Assembly (NCBI GenBank): GCA_016859345.1
Contig: CM029134.1
Location: 27,902,060-27,966,059 of the forward strand
Origin: Istiophorus platypterus
Taxonomy: Eukaryota; Chordata; Actinopteri; Istiophoriformes; Istiophoridae
Length of the DNA stretch: 64,000 nucleotides
Direction of reading: 5' to 3'
How positions within the stretch are numbered: the stretch's first letter is position 1; the number at the start of each line of letters is the position of its first letter. A program made the translations under genes and the position numbers. Below, piece after piece: positions 13,200-26,241 of the stretch. The notes under the pieces are model-generated. The model was not told the origin of the DNA. It saw nothing but the letters and a program-made list of their open reading frames with translations, and did not search any database.

Positions 13200-14930
13200 T
13201 CCAAATTGTTAAATATATGTTATCTGAAGAATCTTTAGTGATTCAGAAAAAAAAGTATAAATTGGAATAAAATTGTTTAAAGATTTTATTGATCTCAATA
13301 GGATCTGTAGTCATATCATGCAGTGTACATGATTCAACCTTTATTTAACAAGGTAAATTCCACTGAGGCTAGCAACAACAGGGGAACCCAAACACAGGGC
13401 ACAAATTCAGAGTTCAAATTAACATGAGTGAGTTTATTACTTCACTTGGCAGTGAGATTTAGAGGAGTGAGCAAGGTGTTTTGGGCAGGAGACAGAGGGA
13501 AGCAGGCAGCCGGAAGCAGGCAAAGAGGGATCAACATGGGGAGCAGCAAATGAGCCAATGAGAAGCGGGCAGGTAGGGGTTTGCAGGGCTGGCTAGGCAA
13601 GCAAGGGGTCTGGAGTGGGATACTCTGATGAGCAGGCAGGAAAGCAGTGATCCCAAGCACAACAAGATAAAGGCTATGATGAGGGGAAAAACCTGGAGCA
13701 AAACTTGGAATGTGCGCTCTAAGCAGTCTGAGCATAATTACCATACTGCTGAAAACCACAATCAGACATCTGAGAGCAGCTGTAGGACCAGGGAATATAT
13801 ACTGCAGACTTGATGAGCTAATGGACTGCAGGTGGGCTGGCTGATGAGGACCAGGGGGTTGAGAGGGAGGGAGGATTGTCACGCCCCAGACACATAACAC
13901 AGACAGACAACGCAAGACAGAAAAACATGAGGAAAAACTGGAATCATGGCCTGGACTGTGAAGGGACGACACAGATAAAGGCACACAAATAAAACAATAA
14001 TAAAAAGTGACAATGTATGAGGGCTCGAATAAGCAAAGGATGAAGAAAGTTACAAAACAAAAATCAATATTAAGAAAGATAAAATTTGCTAAAATCAGAG
14101 ATAATTAGTTAAGGAATTACTCACCATAGAGTTTATAGTTGCCTTAAATTCAGTCTGGGAAACCAAAGCCTTGAATTTCAATTTCCTCTGCAAACTATTC
14201 CAAGTTTCTGAAGTAGAAAACATGAACGTTTTAATTCCCATCACTGTCTGTATACTTAGGTTGACAGCAGGTCTGTGTCCTGTGAAATAAGATTCTGATG
14301 GGACTCTGTGAAATAAGTTTAGAGAGATATGAGGGAAGTTTTTCTAGAATGGCTTCATGAATATAAGTTACACAAATTACTCTTGGGATGCAGAGAGAGA
14401 GAGATGGCCAACCAAGTCTGGAGAACAGAGAACAATGATGAGTTCATGATTGGAACCTGGTGAAAAATCTCAATGCACTGTAATAAACAGAATTCAACAC
14501 ATTAACTCTTTGTGCTGGTTTTGACCAGAACCCATGTCTAACAATGTCAGTGTAATCAAGAAGTGGTAAGAAGATAGCAACAAGCTGGCTTTTTCAGGTT
14601 TCCTAGGAGTAACAGGACTTTGGGGTGAGTTTCTTCACATAAGCGCCTCTGTGAGCAATGGTGCACAGCAACATAAAACTGTATCATCAATATAATAATG
14701 AGTATCATTTCTATCAGCATTAACGCTAAATTATTTAACAATCATTTTGTTATTATATAACAAGAATATAAAAACTGTTGTACTTTGGTAATCTATACTT
14801 TATTTTTTCGTTATTATATGACAAAATGATGGTCCTCTTTTATTCGTGGAATAAAATCGTGCTCTTCCTGTAAATGGACCTGCAGATCCATGTGTATTAA
14901 ACGCAGCATGATTTCGGTGCGCTATTTGAA
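13200..14930. other. Intergenic, probably old repeat DNA
   Basis: No coding exon was recognised. The segment near 13332 (TTCAACCTTTATTTAACAAG) resembles a short motif common in dispersed fish repeats, and 13430-13990 is purine-rich and reads like a repeat, but I could not assign a family. Open frames here have no recognisable motif. Confidence 0.3.
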
Positions 14931-14934
14931 GCCG

Positions 14935-15171
14935 TCTCCTACCAACCCCGTCAGTGTTTGGCTGCGGGGGCCGCTCCCATCCTCACCCCGCCCGCCTCCA
15001 CCGGGGCTGTCTGATTAATATGTGTCCGCCCCTTCCGGTCATCTGACTTGCAGGGTTTTTCCGGGCCGCGCGTCTTTCGGTGTTCGCGGGTGTTTGTAGA
15101 CTGAGCCGCGGTAGCGATCCCCAGCTGACCACAGAGCTGCAACACTGTCCCAGATACTCATTATTTAGAAA
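14935..15171 (+). promoter_or_regulatory. slbp: Probable slbp promoter and 5' UTR, CpG-rich
   Basis: The stretch directly before the slbp ATG is clearly more G+C- and CpG-rich than its surroundings (for example 14940-15110), as for many vertebrate housekeeping promoters. No TATA box is apparent. The transcription start cannot be fixed from sequence alone. The start codon context is AAAATGTCTG. Confidence 0.5.
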
Positions 15172-18100
15172 ATGTCTGAGTGGACCAGAGGCAGACGACG
15201 TGATGCTCGCGACGGTCAACGTGACGAAAGGTACGTTTTGATACGGGTTCAGCCACAGCAAACACCGTCCGTCGTTGTGTCTTTGTCAATCGGACCGGAG
15301 GCTTTGTTCGGGTCCTGTTTCTAAAGAGAGCCCTGTAAATGTCTCACTACTAAACTGGTTTGCTGGTGATGATGAGATAATTGTTCCGACTCGTTTTATA
15401 GCTATGTGTGCTGCGCTAGCCTGTGCGGTTATCTCCTTGTTTCAAGGAGTGGGTTATCTAGTGGGCCCGGAGCAGCCAGAGTCCGGTTTCTGAGCTGTGG
15501 ACACCGGTTTCTCGGCCAAGGGGACACGAGGGCAGCACCGCGGCGGTCATTGTTCGGTAGTCGGAGGCAAGGAAGATAGGCTGAGAAAGAGGCGATAAAC
15601 ACAGACAGCAGTGAAGATTTCCGCCGTGTTGTATGAGACTTTGTAATGATGGGTGCAGGTAGCCGAGAGCTGGTTTATCCTCAATGTGGAGGATAAACCT
15701 ACTCAAGATAAAACCCAACTGGTTTGACCGATGGTGACGATCAGGCCTCAGTCAGGGTCGGGTAGATAATGGACGGATACAAAGAAGGTCAGAACAGTCA
15801 TTGATAGGTCGTAGATGGCGGGAGAATATCTTAGCTAAGGATTCCTGTGTTGATCAACAATAGACAATTTATTTAGGCCCAGTCTGTGCCTGTTGGCATC
15901 GGCTCACAACGACCGATTGTCTAGAAACTATATATATATACTTAATCGTTTAAAATAATTTTATGCTGTTGTGACGGTATTTACAGAATCAGTAGTTGCT
16001 GAGGATCACGTCCTCAGGCCCAAACCTGCAGCTTAATGAGCTAGCTGATCAACATACACAAAGCCATATTCAGATACAAGTGGCTCTCCTACATCTTTAA
16101 TGAAAAAATATCAACATACTAGTGATTTTAGAAGAGACGTGTTGGTTCTGAGATTGCAGTTTGGTTCCCAAAAGCACCTACCTCGTGTAATTTTACAGTC
16201 ACATGATGAGCACTCAGCCAATCAAATGAATACTGATAATAGTTTTTTGTTAAATAAGAGTGCTCTAATATTTTAGTTAACTTCATCGAACTGTCATCTT
16301 TGGACAGTCTTCCAACCATCTGGATGAGAAAAACATTCTGTCTGCTGCAGGACAAGCAGTTTTAGACTAATTCCTAAGTTACAACTCTGTTTCTGCCCAG
16401 GTAGCTGGAGGACTGCCATTTTCGTTTTGACTTAGAAACACAAGTATTTTTTAGCCTTAGCCAGATATATTTTACCTTTCAGAGCTAGAGGTTGCATGTT
16501 GTCTGCAAGCTAGTTCTGCATTTGATGCTCTAGGTAATCGATTGATTTATTGGCCAGTTTATCACAGAGATTCCCTTTTGATGTTCTTGTAATGAAGAGC
16601 TCGTGGATTAAAGCCAAACATAAGCTTGTATGCCTAAATCCAGTCTTTCTTGTGTCTTCTCTGGGTAGGAGCACTGGCCTGTTTCAATGGTCCCAATGCA
16701 GGAAGAGGGGGGTCGATGGAAGCCTGCGGACCAAAAGAGAGGCAGAAAGCAGTGACAGGGAAAATGGAAAGCACACTGAAAGCAGCTGCAGACACCCTGA
16801 CAACAGACATGCCAAGTAAGCATATATTCCTATAATTCAAGTAGATATATACTTATATGTGGGAATGAAAGGTCTTTTCAAATAAATCTACATAGCGGTG
16901 AATGTATTGTCTAAAAAGTCTAAACAAAAATATTTTTGTTGACATAAAAAAATGAAGTTACTTTATTAGTGTCGTTTAGGCTCAGTGTCACTGGGGGAAG
17001 TTTTGACTTCATTGTCACTATTTATGTAACATTTTATGTGTCGTGATAGGCTGTTAATTAAATGAACCTGTGATTTTTATTAAATTTTTACTTGATATCA
17101 GGCTGAAGTGTTCTCATACTTACATGATTATTCCTTTCAATTCTACATCACCATATTTTATAACTACTCTCCTGTCTTCTTATCACACCAATATACAGAC
17201 AGGTGACAAAAAACCTGAAAAATGAGTGGAGAAACAGGGTTGATTGGGCACAAGGGGTCACCGAACGGGTTGATGAGTATGAAAATGATGTGAATCATAT
17301 GCTGTGGCCTTCACAGTAACCATATATCAACCCAGATGAAGCTATGGGAGATTTTGGACTGATGTGTTACAGTGCTCTCCACCCCCACCACCACCATCAT
17401 CAAAACACTAAATGAAGGAATATCTTTTGGGGGATTGGTGTTCATCCTTCCAGTAGAGTCCAGAGACTTGGAGAATCAGTGCCAAGACACACTGAAGCTG
17501 TTGTGGTGCGGCTGTTGGCTCAACACCTCACTAAGACACATTATTTTGGTCTTTACTGAAATAGTCACTTGTCATCATAAACACCAGAGATGTCTAAAGC
17601 TTCAGAACTCATCAGTAACCCTGTGTTCCTCATTGGATGCAAATTCCAGCACAATGTTTGAGATGGTGACTTCACAGGGGTAGAGTAAGCTTTGGAGCCA
17701 CAGCATCACCCCCCATCTCTACTAATATAGAGCATATATAGGGATAGGATTTCTAGAATGGGGGAATAAATGACTAGGAATTTATATCGGGTAAAATAAG
17801 TATTGAACACATCAACATTTTTCTCAGTAAATATATTACTAATGGGGCTATTCTAATGAAATTTTCTCAAACTGTCAGCAACAACTCATGCAATCCACAT
17901 GCAAAGAAATCAAACCATAGATGTCCATAAATTAACTTATGTGTAATAATGTGAAATGACACAGCGAAAAAGTATTGAACACATGAAGAAAGGGAGGTGC
18001 AAAAAGGCATTAAAGCCAATGCACTTGCTGAAATCTGTCAGTAATTAGAAAGCAATCCTGCCCCATGTCAGTGCAAATTAATATAAGCTGGTTCAGTCCC

Positions 18101-21100
18101 AACTGATGGTCTATAAAAAGGTGCCTCATCACCAAGGTGTCACACAAGAAACATCTCATGATGGGCAAAAACAAAGAGCTCTCTCAAGACCTTCGCAACC
18201 TTATTGTTGCAAAGCATACTGATGACATTGGTTACAAAAGGATTTCTAAACTTTTGAATGTTTCAGTGAACACTGTTGGGGCCATAATCCAGAGTGGAAA
18301 GGGCATCATTTCACCAAAAACCGGCCACGACCAGGTGCTCCTCGCAAGATTTCTGGCAGAGTGAAAAGAATTATCAGAAGAGTTGTCCAAGAGCCAAAGA
18401 CCACTTGTGGAGAGCTTCAGAAAGACCTGGAATTACAATTGTACAACTGTTTCAAAGAAAACAACAAGTAATGCACTCAACTGCCATGGCCTGTATGCAC
18501 ACTCACCACGCAGGACTCCATTGCTAAAGAAAAAGCATGTTTAAGCTCGTTTGAAGTTTGCTGCACAGCATTTGGACGAGCCTGTGAAATACTGGGAGAA
18601 TATAGTCTGGTCAGATGATACCAAAATTAAACTCTTTGGATGCCATAATACACACCACCCCGAAAACACCATACCAACAGTGCAGTTTGGAGGTAGGAAC
18701 GTCATGGTGTGGGCCTGTTTTCAGCAGACGGTACTGGCATACTTCATATAATTGAAGGAAGGATGAATTGAAAATGTATCGAAACAATCTTGATAAAAAT
18801 CTGCTGCCATCTACCAAGATGCTGAAGATGAAACAAGGGTGGACATTTCAGCAAGCAAGTGTTCCCAAACACAGCCAAGAAAACTTTCAATTGGTTTCAG
18901 AGAAAGAAAATAAAGCTGCTAGAATGGCCCAGACAATCACCTGACTTGAATCCAATTGAAAATCTATGGAAAGAACTAAATATCAGAGTTCATAGAAGAG
19001 GCCCACGGAACTTTCAAGAAGACTGTGTGGAAGACTGGTCCAAAATCACACCTGAGCAATGTATGCGACTAGTTTCTCCATACAGGAGGCGTCTTGAAGC
19101 TGTAATTACCAAGAAAGGCTTTTGTACGAAATATTAAATAAATTTCAAAAAGCGTGTTCAGTACATTTCCCTGGGTCATTCCATTTCATTACACATAACT
19201 TAATTTCTGAACTTATTTGTTTTGGTTTCTTTGTATGTAGGGATTACTTAGGTTTCTACCAACATCTGTTGAAAATTTCATGCCTTTTAGAAATATGTTT
19301 ACCGAGAAAAATTGTGACATATTCAATACTTATTTTACCTGCTGTATCATCTCTAATATACATGATGTTAAACTACAGTGCTAACCAGTTAGTGACCACA
19401 GTTGACAATGACATCTGCTGATACTGTGCCAAAAAATACTTTTATTCCCATCAGTGTGTTTATGCTGCTATGTACCCCTTGTGTTTTGTCCCCAGTTTCA
19501 CCACTCCAGAGAGTGCGGGCCCTGTGTCTCGTTGTGATAGACAGACTGACTGGGGAAGCCAAGTGGAAAATGAGGAGATGAAGAGGAATGTACACAGAGA
19601 TATGCAGCGGTAACTGAATTGCTTCTGTTCTAGTGGTTTTATCTTTAATATATGTATAGCACACCCTTTTATTGAGTGCCACTCTGTGCATTCTATTCAG
19701 TTACAGGAGGAGGATACTGGGTGCAGATGTCACCCAGAGAGAGAGAAAGAGCTCCTCTGGCTCATCTGGGAGGTATATCTTCTCCTCTTAAACGGTCTTT
19801 CTGACCATTAAACGCATTCAATTAATTTTGTGATAAAGAACTTGCTTGTTAGTACATGTGTGCATGGTAGATTGTTTGGTGATTCCATTCACAATGACTA
19901 GCAGTCACACCTTTTTATAATTTGACTCTGTATGTGTGTGCATGTGGCTAAGCCTGTTTTTTGCTGCAGCTGTGACTCCAGAGAGGGAGAAAACATGGAG
20001 ACCGACGAGGCTGTCTTGCTTCGGCGACAGAAACAGATCAACTATGGCAAGAACACACTGGCCTATGATCGATACATCAAGGAAGTTCCAAAGTAGGTTT
20101 ACACAAACAAATATTGACACCCTTGTATGAGTTTTTAAAAGTAAGGATTCTTCAAAACATAATGCCACTAATAGTTTTTATTTATGTTTAAATTCATACA
20201 AAGCACAATAGAGAATATAAAAACTAAATCAAAACAAATTAATATTTGAGATTTTGTGATGCAAATTATAAGTAATTTTCCTAATCTATGGTCAGCTACG
20301 TTAACAATTACTTAAACTGGCAGTTTGTACTGCACCACATTTTCTTTTATTTTTGTGAAGGAGTTCCATACTGAGCTTTTTTAATGACCATAGTTGTCTT
20401 TGGCATTGCATGTTTCTCCTGTTGCATCTAATCTCAAGACACCACACATTTTCCCACCTCCAGCTAGTAATACATTCTTTGTCGTTTGTAATTTAATGGT
20501 AGTTGGCAAACAGCTTTTAGATGCAGTACCACCAACTTCTGTAATAAGGTGTTACTACCAGGCTCTGGTAAAAGAAGTATATTTTTCAGGACAAGACGAT
20601 AGTCAGATAAACTATTTGTTTTACATCTAGTGACTGACTATACCACATCCCTAATTTGCCTGGAAGACGGCAAACTCAAGGCCTATTTTATTTTGTCAAT
20701 CTGCTGTCAATCTTTGGGCCACACACACCACAGAAGGCCCATCTCTCATTCATTTGATTAGACAACGGGAAAAATTGCAAATTTCGTTGCATGCTTTTTT
20801 CCTCAAAGTTTTTCAGTTTAATTATACACCAACTAAAAGATGCGGTGATCCCAGTGTTTAAAATGCAAGGCATGCAGGGCGAATGAGCAGTGCACAGTAC
20901 TCTTACATCCTATACAGAACAACTGGGAAAAGACCAATCTCACTGTAAAAACTGCTTCCCCTCAGATCAGAGCGTCAGTGTCTTCTATCTTCATGTGATC
21001 CCAAACAGACTCCATGATGTTGAGATATGGCCTCTGTGGAGTCCAGACCATCTATTGCAGAACTCCCTATTCTTCCGGCCCCTGAAGACCATTTTATGAC

Positions 21101-24100
21101 TCTTTCTGTGTGTTTGGACTCATCAAGATTCAATATTCAATTTGTCATTTCAGTGTAGGAGAGTGAAATGAAGGTCAACATTTTGGCACTACCACAGATC
21201 TGCGTTTGAATTTTGCTCTAAGACTCAAATGTTCAATAAATAAGACGTTAACTATTACAATTGTCTTTCGCTTTTTCTCTTTCTTTCTCTTCTTCTTGTT
21301 TCCAGACACATGCGTCAGCCAGGTGTTCACCCGAAGACTCCCAATAAATTTAGGAAGTACAGCCGTCGCTCATGGGATCAGCAGATCAAACTGTGGAAAG
21401 TCAAACTACACGCCTGGGACCCCCCAACAGAGGATGGCCAAGACAAAGTTCTTGATAACATGTAGGAAAATGTCGCTAATGATTATTTTCACAATTGATA
21501 AATTAGTTGTTTTATATGACCAAAAGTCCCAAACCTAAAGAAGCAGAAATCCTTCCTTTTGGGACACTGGAACATGAGAATGTTGAGCATAAATATTTTT
21601 GCCTGAAAAGTGGCTGAAAACAGATTAATTGATTATCAAAATAGTTGATTTCCCTATGGACTGACTTTATCAATTCATTGTTTCAGCTCTAAAGAAAATA
21701 TTGGGGCTTCAGCAAGATACAAGTTACTTTTGTCCATTAAAAAACATATTCTGAAGTTATGTCTGCTGTTGGTCATTGTTATGTGTTGCTTGTCCTCTTC
21801 CTCCAGTGAGGAGCTGGGTCTTGATGACGTAATGGACATTGAGCTGGACTTTCCCACCCTTTCAGACTCTCACAATGCCCCAGCAATCTCTCTTGCCCCA
21901 CACAGCCTTTTTCTGGAGGTGAGTTTGATTGGCTTCTGTTCTCTTCTGTCCAGTATAAATATAGTCCATCTAAGATTCAAGCTAAAAACATGGTTGTGAT
22001 TGCAGGAGAAGGGTTTTGGGGTAAATAGCATTTTATTGAATCTAAATTCACTGTCAAATCTGAATCTCTTGAACAACTCTTATAAGTCTGTTAGTTTTCC
22101 ACACTTCAAGTAGCAGAAATTCTTCTTCTTTTTCTTTCGGCTTTTCCCTTTAGGGGTCGCCACAGCGAATCAGTGTCCTCCATCTAACCCTGTCTTCTGT
22201 GTCCTCTTCACTCACACCAACTACCTTCATGTCCTCTTTCACTACATCCATAAACCTCCTCTTTGGTCTTCCTCTAGGCCTCCTGCCTGGCAGTTCAAAA
22301 CTCAGTATCCTTCTACCAATATAATCACTATCCCTTTTCAGGACATGTCCAAACCATCTCAGTCTGGCCTCTCTGACTTTATCTCCTAAACCTCTAACAT
22401 GTGCTGTCCCTCTGATGTACTCATTCCTGATCCTATCCATCCTGGTCACTCCCAGAGAGAACCTCAACATCTTCATCTCTGCTACCTCCAGCTCTGCCTC
22501 CTGTCTTTTCCTCAGTGGCACTGTCTCTAGACCAAACAGCATCGCTGGTCTCACCACAGTTTTGTACACCTTTCCTTTCATTTTAGCTGAAACTCTTCTA
22601 TCACACATCACACCTGACACTTTTCTCCACCCATTCCAGCCTGCCTGCACACGCTTCTTCACCTCTTTTCCACACTCTCCATTGCCCTGGACTGTTGACC
22701 TTAAGTACTTAAAATCCTCCACCTTCTTTATCTCTTCTCCCTGTAACCTCACTCTTCCACTTGGGTCCCTCTCGTTCGCACACATGTACTCTGTCTTGCT
22801 GCGGCTAACCTTCATTCCTCTCCTTTCCAGGGCAAATCTCCACCTCTCAAGCTTCTCCTCCACCTGTTCCCTGCTCTCACTACATATCACAATGTCATCT
22901 GCAAACATCATAGTCCATGGAGATTCCTGTCTAACCTCGTCTGTCAGTCTGTCCATCACCATAGCAAACAAGAAGGGGCTTAGAGCTGATCCCTGATGCA
23001 GTCCCACCTCTACCTTGAACTCCTCTGTCACACCTACAGCACAACTAACCACTGTCTTACAGTCCACATACATGTCCTGCACCACTCTAACATACTTCTC
23101 TGTCACTCCAGACTTCCTCATACAGTACCACAGTTCCTCTCTGGGCACCCTGTCATACGCTTTCTCCAGATCTACAAAGACACAATGCAGCTCCCTCTGA
23201 CCTTCCCTGTACTTCTCTATCAACATCCTCAAAGCAAATACTGCATCTGTGGTACTCTTTTTTGGCATGAAGCCATACTGCTGCTCACAAATGCTCACTT
23301 TTGCCCTTAGTCTAGCTTCAACTACTCTTTCCCATAGCTTCATTGTATGGCTCATCAGCTTTATTCCTCTGTAGTTGCCACAGTTCTGCACATCTCCCTT
23401 GTTCTTAAAAATGGGCACCAGCACACTTCTCCTCCATTCCTCAGGCATCTTCTCACTATCTAAGATCCTGTTAAACAACCCAGTCAGAAACTCTACTGCC
23501 GCCTCTCCTAGACACTTCCATACCTCCACAGGTATATCATCAGGACCAAGTGCCTTTCCACTCTTCATCCTCTTCAGTGCCTTCCTCACTTCATCTTTAC
23601 TAATCTTTGCTATTTCCTGATCCACAACAGCCACATCTTCTACTCTTCGTTCTCTCTCATTTTCCTCATTCATCAACTCTTCAAAGTACTCTTTCCATCT
23701 TCCCATCACACTGCTGGCACCTGTCAATACATTTCCATCTCTATCCTTAATCACCCTTACTGCTGCACGTCCTTCCCATCTCTGTCTCTCTGCCTTGCCA
23801 ATCTGTATAGATCAGTCTCTCCCTCCTTACTGTCCAACCTAACATACAAGTCATCATAAGCCCCTTGTTTGGCCTTTGCCACCTCTACTTTCACCTTACG
23901 CTGCATCTCCCTGTACTCCTGTCTACTCTCTTCAGTCCTCTCAGCGTCCCACTTCTTCTTAGCTAATCTCTTTTTCTGTATACACTCCTGCACCTCCTCA
24001 TTCCACCACCAAGTCTCTTTATCTACTTTCCTTCCAGATGACACACCAAGTACTCTCCTTCCTGTCTCCCTGATCACATTAGCTGTAGTTCTCCAGTCAT

Positions 24101-26241
24101 CTGGAAGCACCTCCTGACCTCCCAGAGCCTGCTTCAACTCCTTCCTAAAAGTCATGCAACACTCTTCCTTTTTAGCTTCCACCATTTCGTCCTCTGCTCT
24201 GCCTTTGTCCTCTTCGTCTTCCTCACCACCAAGGTCATCCTACACACCAGCATTCTATGCTGTCTGGCTACACTCTCACCAACCACTACTTTGCAGTCAC
24301 TGATCTCCTTCAGATTGCACCGTCTACACAAGATGTAGTCTATCTGTGTGCTCCTACCTCCACTCTTATACGTCACCCTGTGCTCCTGCCTCTTCTGGAA
24401 GAAAGTATTCACTACAGCCATTTCCATCCTTTTGCAAAATCAACCACCATCTGTCCTTCATGCTCCTCTCCTGGATACCGAATCTGCCCATCGCTTCCTC
24501 ATCGCCTCTGTTTCCTGCACCAACATGTCCATTGAAGTCTGCACCAATGACAACTCTCTCATCTCTAGGGATGCTCTGTATGGCTTCATCAAGGTCCGAC
24601 CAGAATTTCTCCTTCTCCTCCAGCTCACAGCCTACCTGTGGAGCATACCCACTAACCACATTGAACATTACACCTTCGATTTCTAGCTTCAGACTCATCA
24701 CTCTATCCGACACTCTTTTTACCTCCAGGACATTCCTAACAAGCTCCTCCTTCAAGATAACTCCTACTCCGTTTCTCTTCCTATCTACACCATGGTAGAA
24801 CAACTTGAACCCTGCTCCCAAACTTCTAGCCTTGCTACCTTTCCACCTGGTCTCCTGGACACACAGTATGTCTACCTTCCTCCTCTGCATCATGTCAACT
24901 AACTCTCTACCCTTTCCTGTCATGGTTCCAACATTCAAAGTCCCTACTCTCAGTCCTAGCCTCTTGGCATTCCTCTTCTCTCTCTTCCTACGAACACACC
25001 TTCCTCCTCTCCTTCTTCTACCAACAGTAGTCCAATTTCCACCGGCACCCTGTAGGTGAACAGCACCGATGGCGGTCGTTGTTAACCCGGGCCTCGACCG
25101 ATCCGGTATGGGATTAATAGATCTGACTCGCATGTTTGATTTGGCAAAAGTTTTACGTCGGATGCCCTTCCTGACACAACCCTCTGTATTAATCCGGGCT
25201 TGGGACCGGCACAATAAGACACTGGCTTGTGTCCCCTTGCGGCTACATTAAGTAGCAGAAATTATAAGTAATTTAATCTAAAAGCAAAAATATAGTTACT
25301 CTTTATTTGATGGATTCACTATTTTTAATTGATTTAATAATTAAAGGCCTCCTAAGGAGTTTCCAGGAGATAGCTGTCTGGTGCAGTTCTCAGTTAATAC
25401 ACTTGCAGTAAATTAATTCAAATGAATCACAGGGATAATCTAGAGTCTTTTCACTAGAGTACGACAGCTTAGCTTAACTGAAACATCTCATATTTCTACA
25501 GGCAAATATACGGTTCGATGTATTGATATTAATGTTTCCATTAGTAAATGGATAATGGATGAGTGATATACCCTAGAAATAAACAACTGGTTTAAATTCA
25601 ACACTAAACTTAAACTAAACTATTAACTCATAAGAACTTTTCCTCCAGTTTTCCTAATTTTCAGAGACTAAGAAGTCATTCGACAAACCAACATAATTAT
25701 ACATAGAGGGATTACTTTTTATTACTTTGATGAAGATCCCTTTGCAGTCAATGACTGCCTGAAGTCTGGAACCCATTGATGTCCCCAAATGCAGAGTGAC
25801 TAACTTGGCCATTGAAGAACATTTCAGGTTTTTGCCCTGAGAAGTTTGTGTGTCACTGTATGTTTTTGCAGCATTTGGTTGAATCTGAGCAGATAGCATA
25901 TCAGCAGTCACATCATCAATAAACACCATTGACCTAGTTCCATTGGCAGCCATACATGCCCATGACATAACACTGCCTCCACCAAGTTTGACAGAAAATG
26001 TGATATGCTTCGTATCATGAGCTGTTCCTTTTCTTGTTTTCTGGCAATGTTTATTTTTTCCTTCCTGTTCTTACTTCTCAGCCTCTTTTAAGTTAGGGAC
26101 TATGTACAAAAATGGATGTAATTATTAAAAGGGGTCTTTTTTAATTTTTATTTTTGCTCTTTTGCTCAGGGTGAGGACTGTATGGGCACTCCTGTTAAAA
26201 TACAGAAGACAGAAACTGCTGTGGAGCGTGACACAGTGTAG
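15172..26241 (+). CDS. slbp: Histone RNA stem-loop binding protein SLBP
   Basis: SLBP binds the 3' stem-loop of replication-dependent histone mRNAs and directs their processing, export, translation and turnover. Eight coding exons were joined by splice phase: 15172-15230, 16669-16815, 19496-19609, 19701-19772, 19970-20092, 21306-21461, 21807-21918 and 26170-26241, making 855 nt or 284 residues; mammalian SLBP is about 270. The RNA-binding domain spans about residues 144-218, with RRQKQINYGKNTLAYDRYIK, the TPNK motif (Thr183) and SRRSWDQQIKLWKV. An FTTPE motif at residues 70-74 matches the CDK-dependent S-phase-exit degradation site of SLBP. This favours slbp over the oocyte-type slbp2 paralogue, which as I recall lacks it. 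The C-terminus keeps a GTPVK motif (GTPTK in mammals). All exon frames are intact. Introns 2 and 7 carry transposons. Confidence 0.95.
17205..17540 (+). mobile_element. Degenerate Tc1-like transposase fragment in slbp intron 2
   Basis: Translation gives a decayed C-terminal Tc1-like stretch (VTERVDEYENDVNHMLWPSQ, followed by a PDLNP-like remnant). The same family appears in reverse at 39180-39590. There are stops and frameshifts, and no terminal repeats were found. Confidence 0.55.
17785..19344 (+). mobile_element. Tc1-like transposon, copy A, in slbp intron 2
   Basis: The element is bounded by inverted ends built on GGGTAAAATAAGTATTGAA (left) and its complement CAATACTTATTTTACCTGCTG (right), each next to TA, the Tc1 target site. 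The transposase remnant begins at 18137 with a paired helix-turn-helix (LSQDLRNLIV, YKRISKLLNV) and ends ITKKGFCTKY at about 19135. It keeps DLNPIENLWKELN around the third catalytic acidic residue. It is dead: a one-base loss near 18293, a frame change near 18431-18445, a TAA at 18542-18544 and a frame break near 18873. The second catalytic Asp is replaced (QQAS instead of QQDN). A 56.8-58.3 kb copy is closely related. Confidence 0.93.
19970..20092 (+). CDS. slbp: slbp exon 5, first half of RNA-binding domain
   Basis: The acceptor is TTGCTGCAG and the donor AA|GTAGGT. It encodes METDEAVLLRRQKQINYGKN and then TLAYDRYIKEVP, the N-terminal half of the SLBP RNA-binding domain. The exon runs from phase 2 to phase 2. 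Confidence 0.97.
21306..21461 (+). CDS. slbp: slbp exon 6, TPNK and second half of RNA-binding domain
   Basis: The acceptor is TTGTTTCCAG and the donor AT|GTAGGA. It encodes HMRQPGVHPKTPNKFRKYSR and SWDQQIKLWKVKLHAWDPP. The Thr of TPNK is the residue whose phosphorylation strengthens RNA binding in other animals. Confidence 0.97.
22108..22121. repeat. Target-site duplication, left copy
   Basis: AAGTAGCAGAAATT occurs here and again, identically, at 25250-25263, exactly flanking the RTE LINE. This marks the insertion boundaries. Confidence 0.9.
22122..25249 (-). mobile_element. Nearly full-length RTE-clade LINE in slbp intron 7
   Basis: This is a non-LTR retrotransposon in antisense orientation to slbp. 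On the minus strand, 25214-24366 encodes an apurinic-type endonuclease (LRVGTLNVGTMTGKGRELVD, CVQETRWKG, VVIGADFNGHVG). The region 24427-23757 is a linker with QIDYILCRR and a helical stretch. A 534-codon frame, 23754-22150, encodes reverse transcriptase with YRGIKLMSHTMKLWERV, DLEKAYDRVPRE, FADD at about 22905-22894 and GRRPRGRPKRR near the C-terminus. It is RTE-like, similar to the fish Expander type, by motif memory. The ancestral frame is broken at about three points (near 24370, 24185 and 23757), so it is probably inactive. It ends in a short AAG/GAA-rich 3' tail and is flanked by a perfect 14-bp duplication. Confidence 0.93.
25250..25263. repeat. Target-site duplication, right copy
   Basis: Identical to 22108-22121 (AAGTAGCAGAAATT). 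It directly adjoins the 5' end of the minus-strand RTE LINE. Confidence 0.9.
25660..26130 (-). mobile_element. Internally deleted Tc1-like element fragment in slbp intron 7
   Basis: On the minus strand the translation shows MVFIDDVTADMLSAQIQPNA followed by MGSRLQAVIDCKG, i.e. mid and C-terminal Tc1 transposase joined by a deletion. The flank near 26095 (GGGACTATGTACAAAAATGG) resembles the terminal region of the element at 48.97-50.38 kb, so both probably belong to one family. Confidence 0.65.

Noticed and set aside
13442..13984. 180-codon minus-strand open frame rich in Ser, Pro and Leu
   Set aside because: Its composition is that of an antisense purine-rich repeat. It has no domain, and no splice context links it to a gene.
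22415..23310. Plus-strand open frames over the RTE LINE
   Set aside because: They are antisense shadows of the reverse transcriptase frame and show no independent motif.
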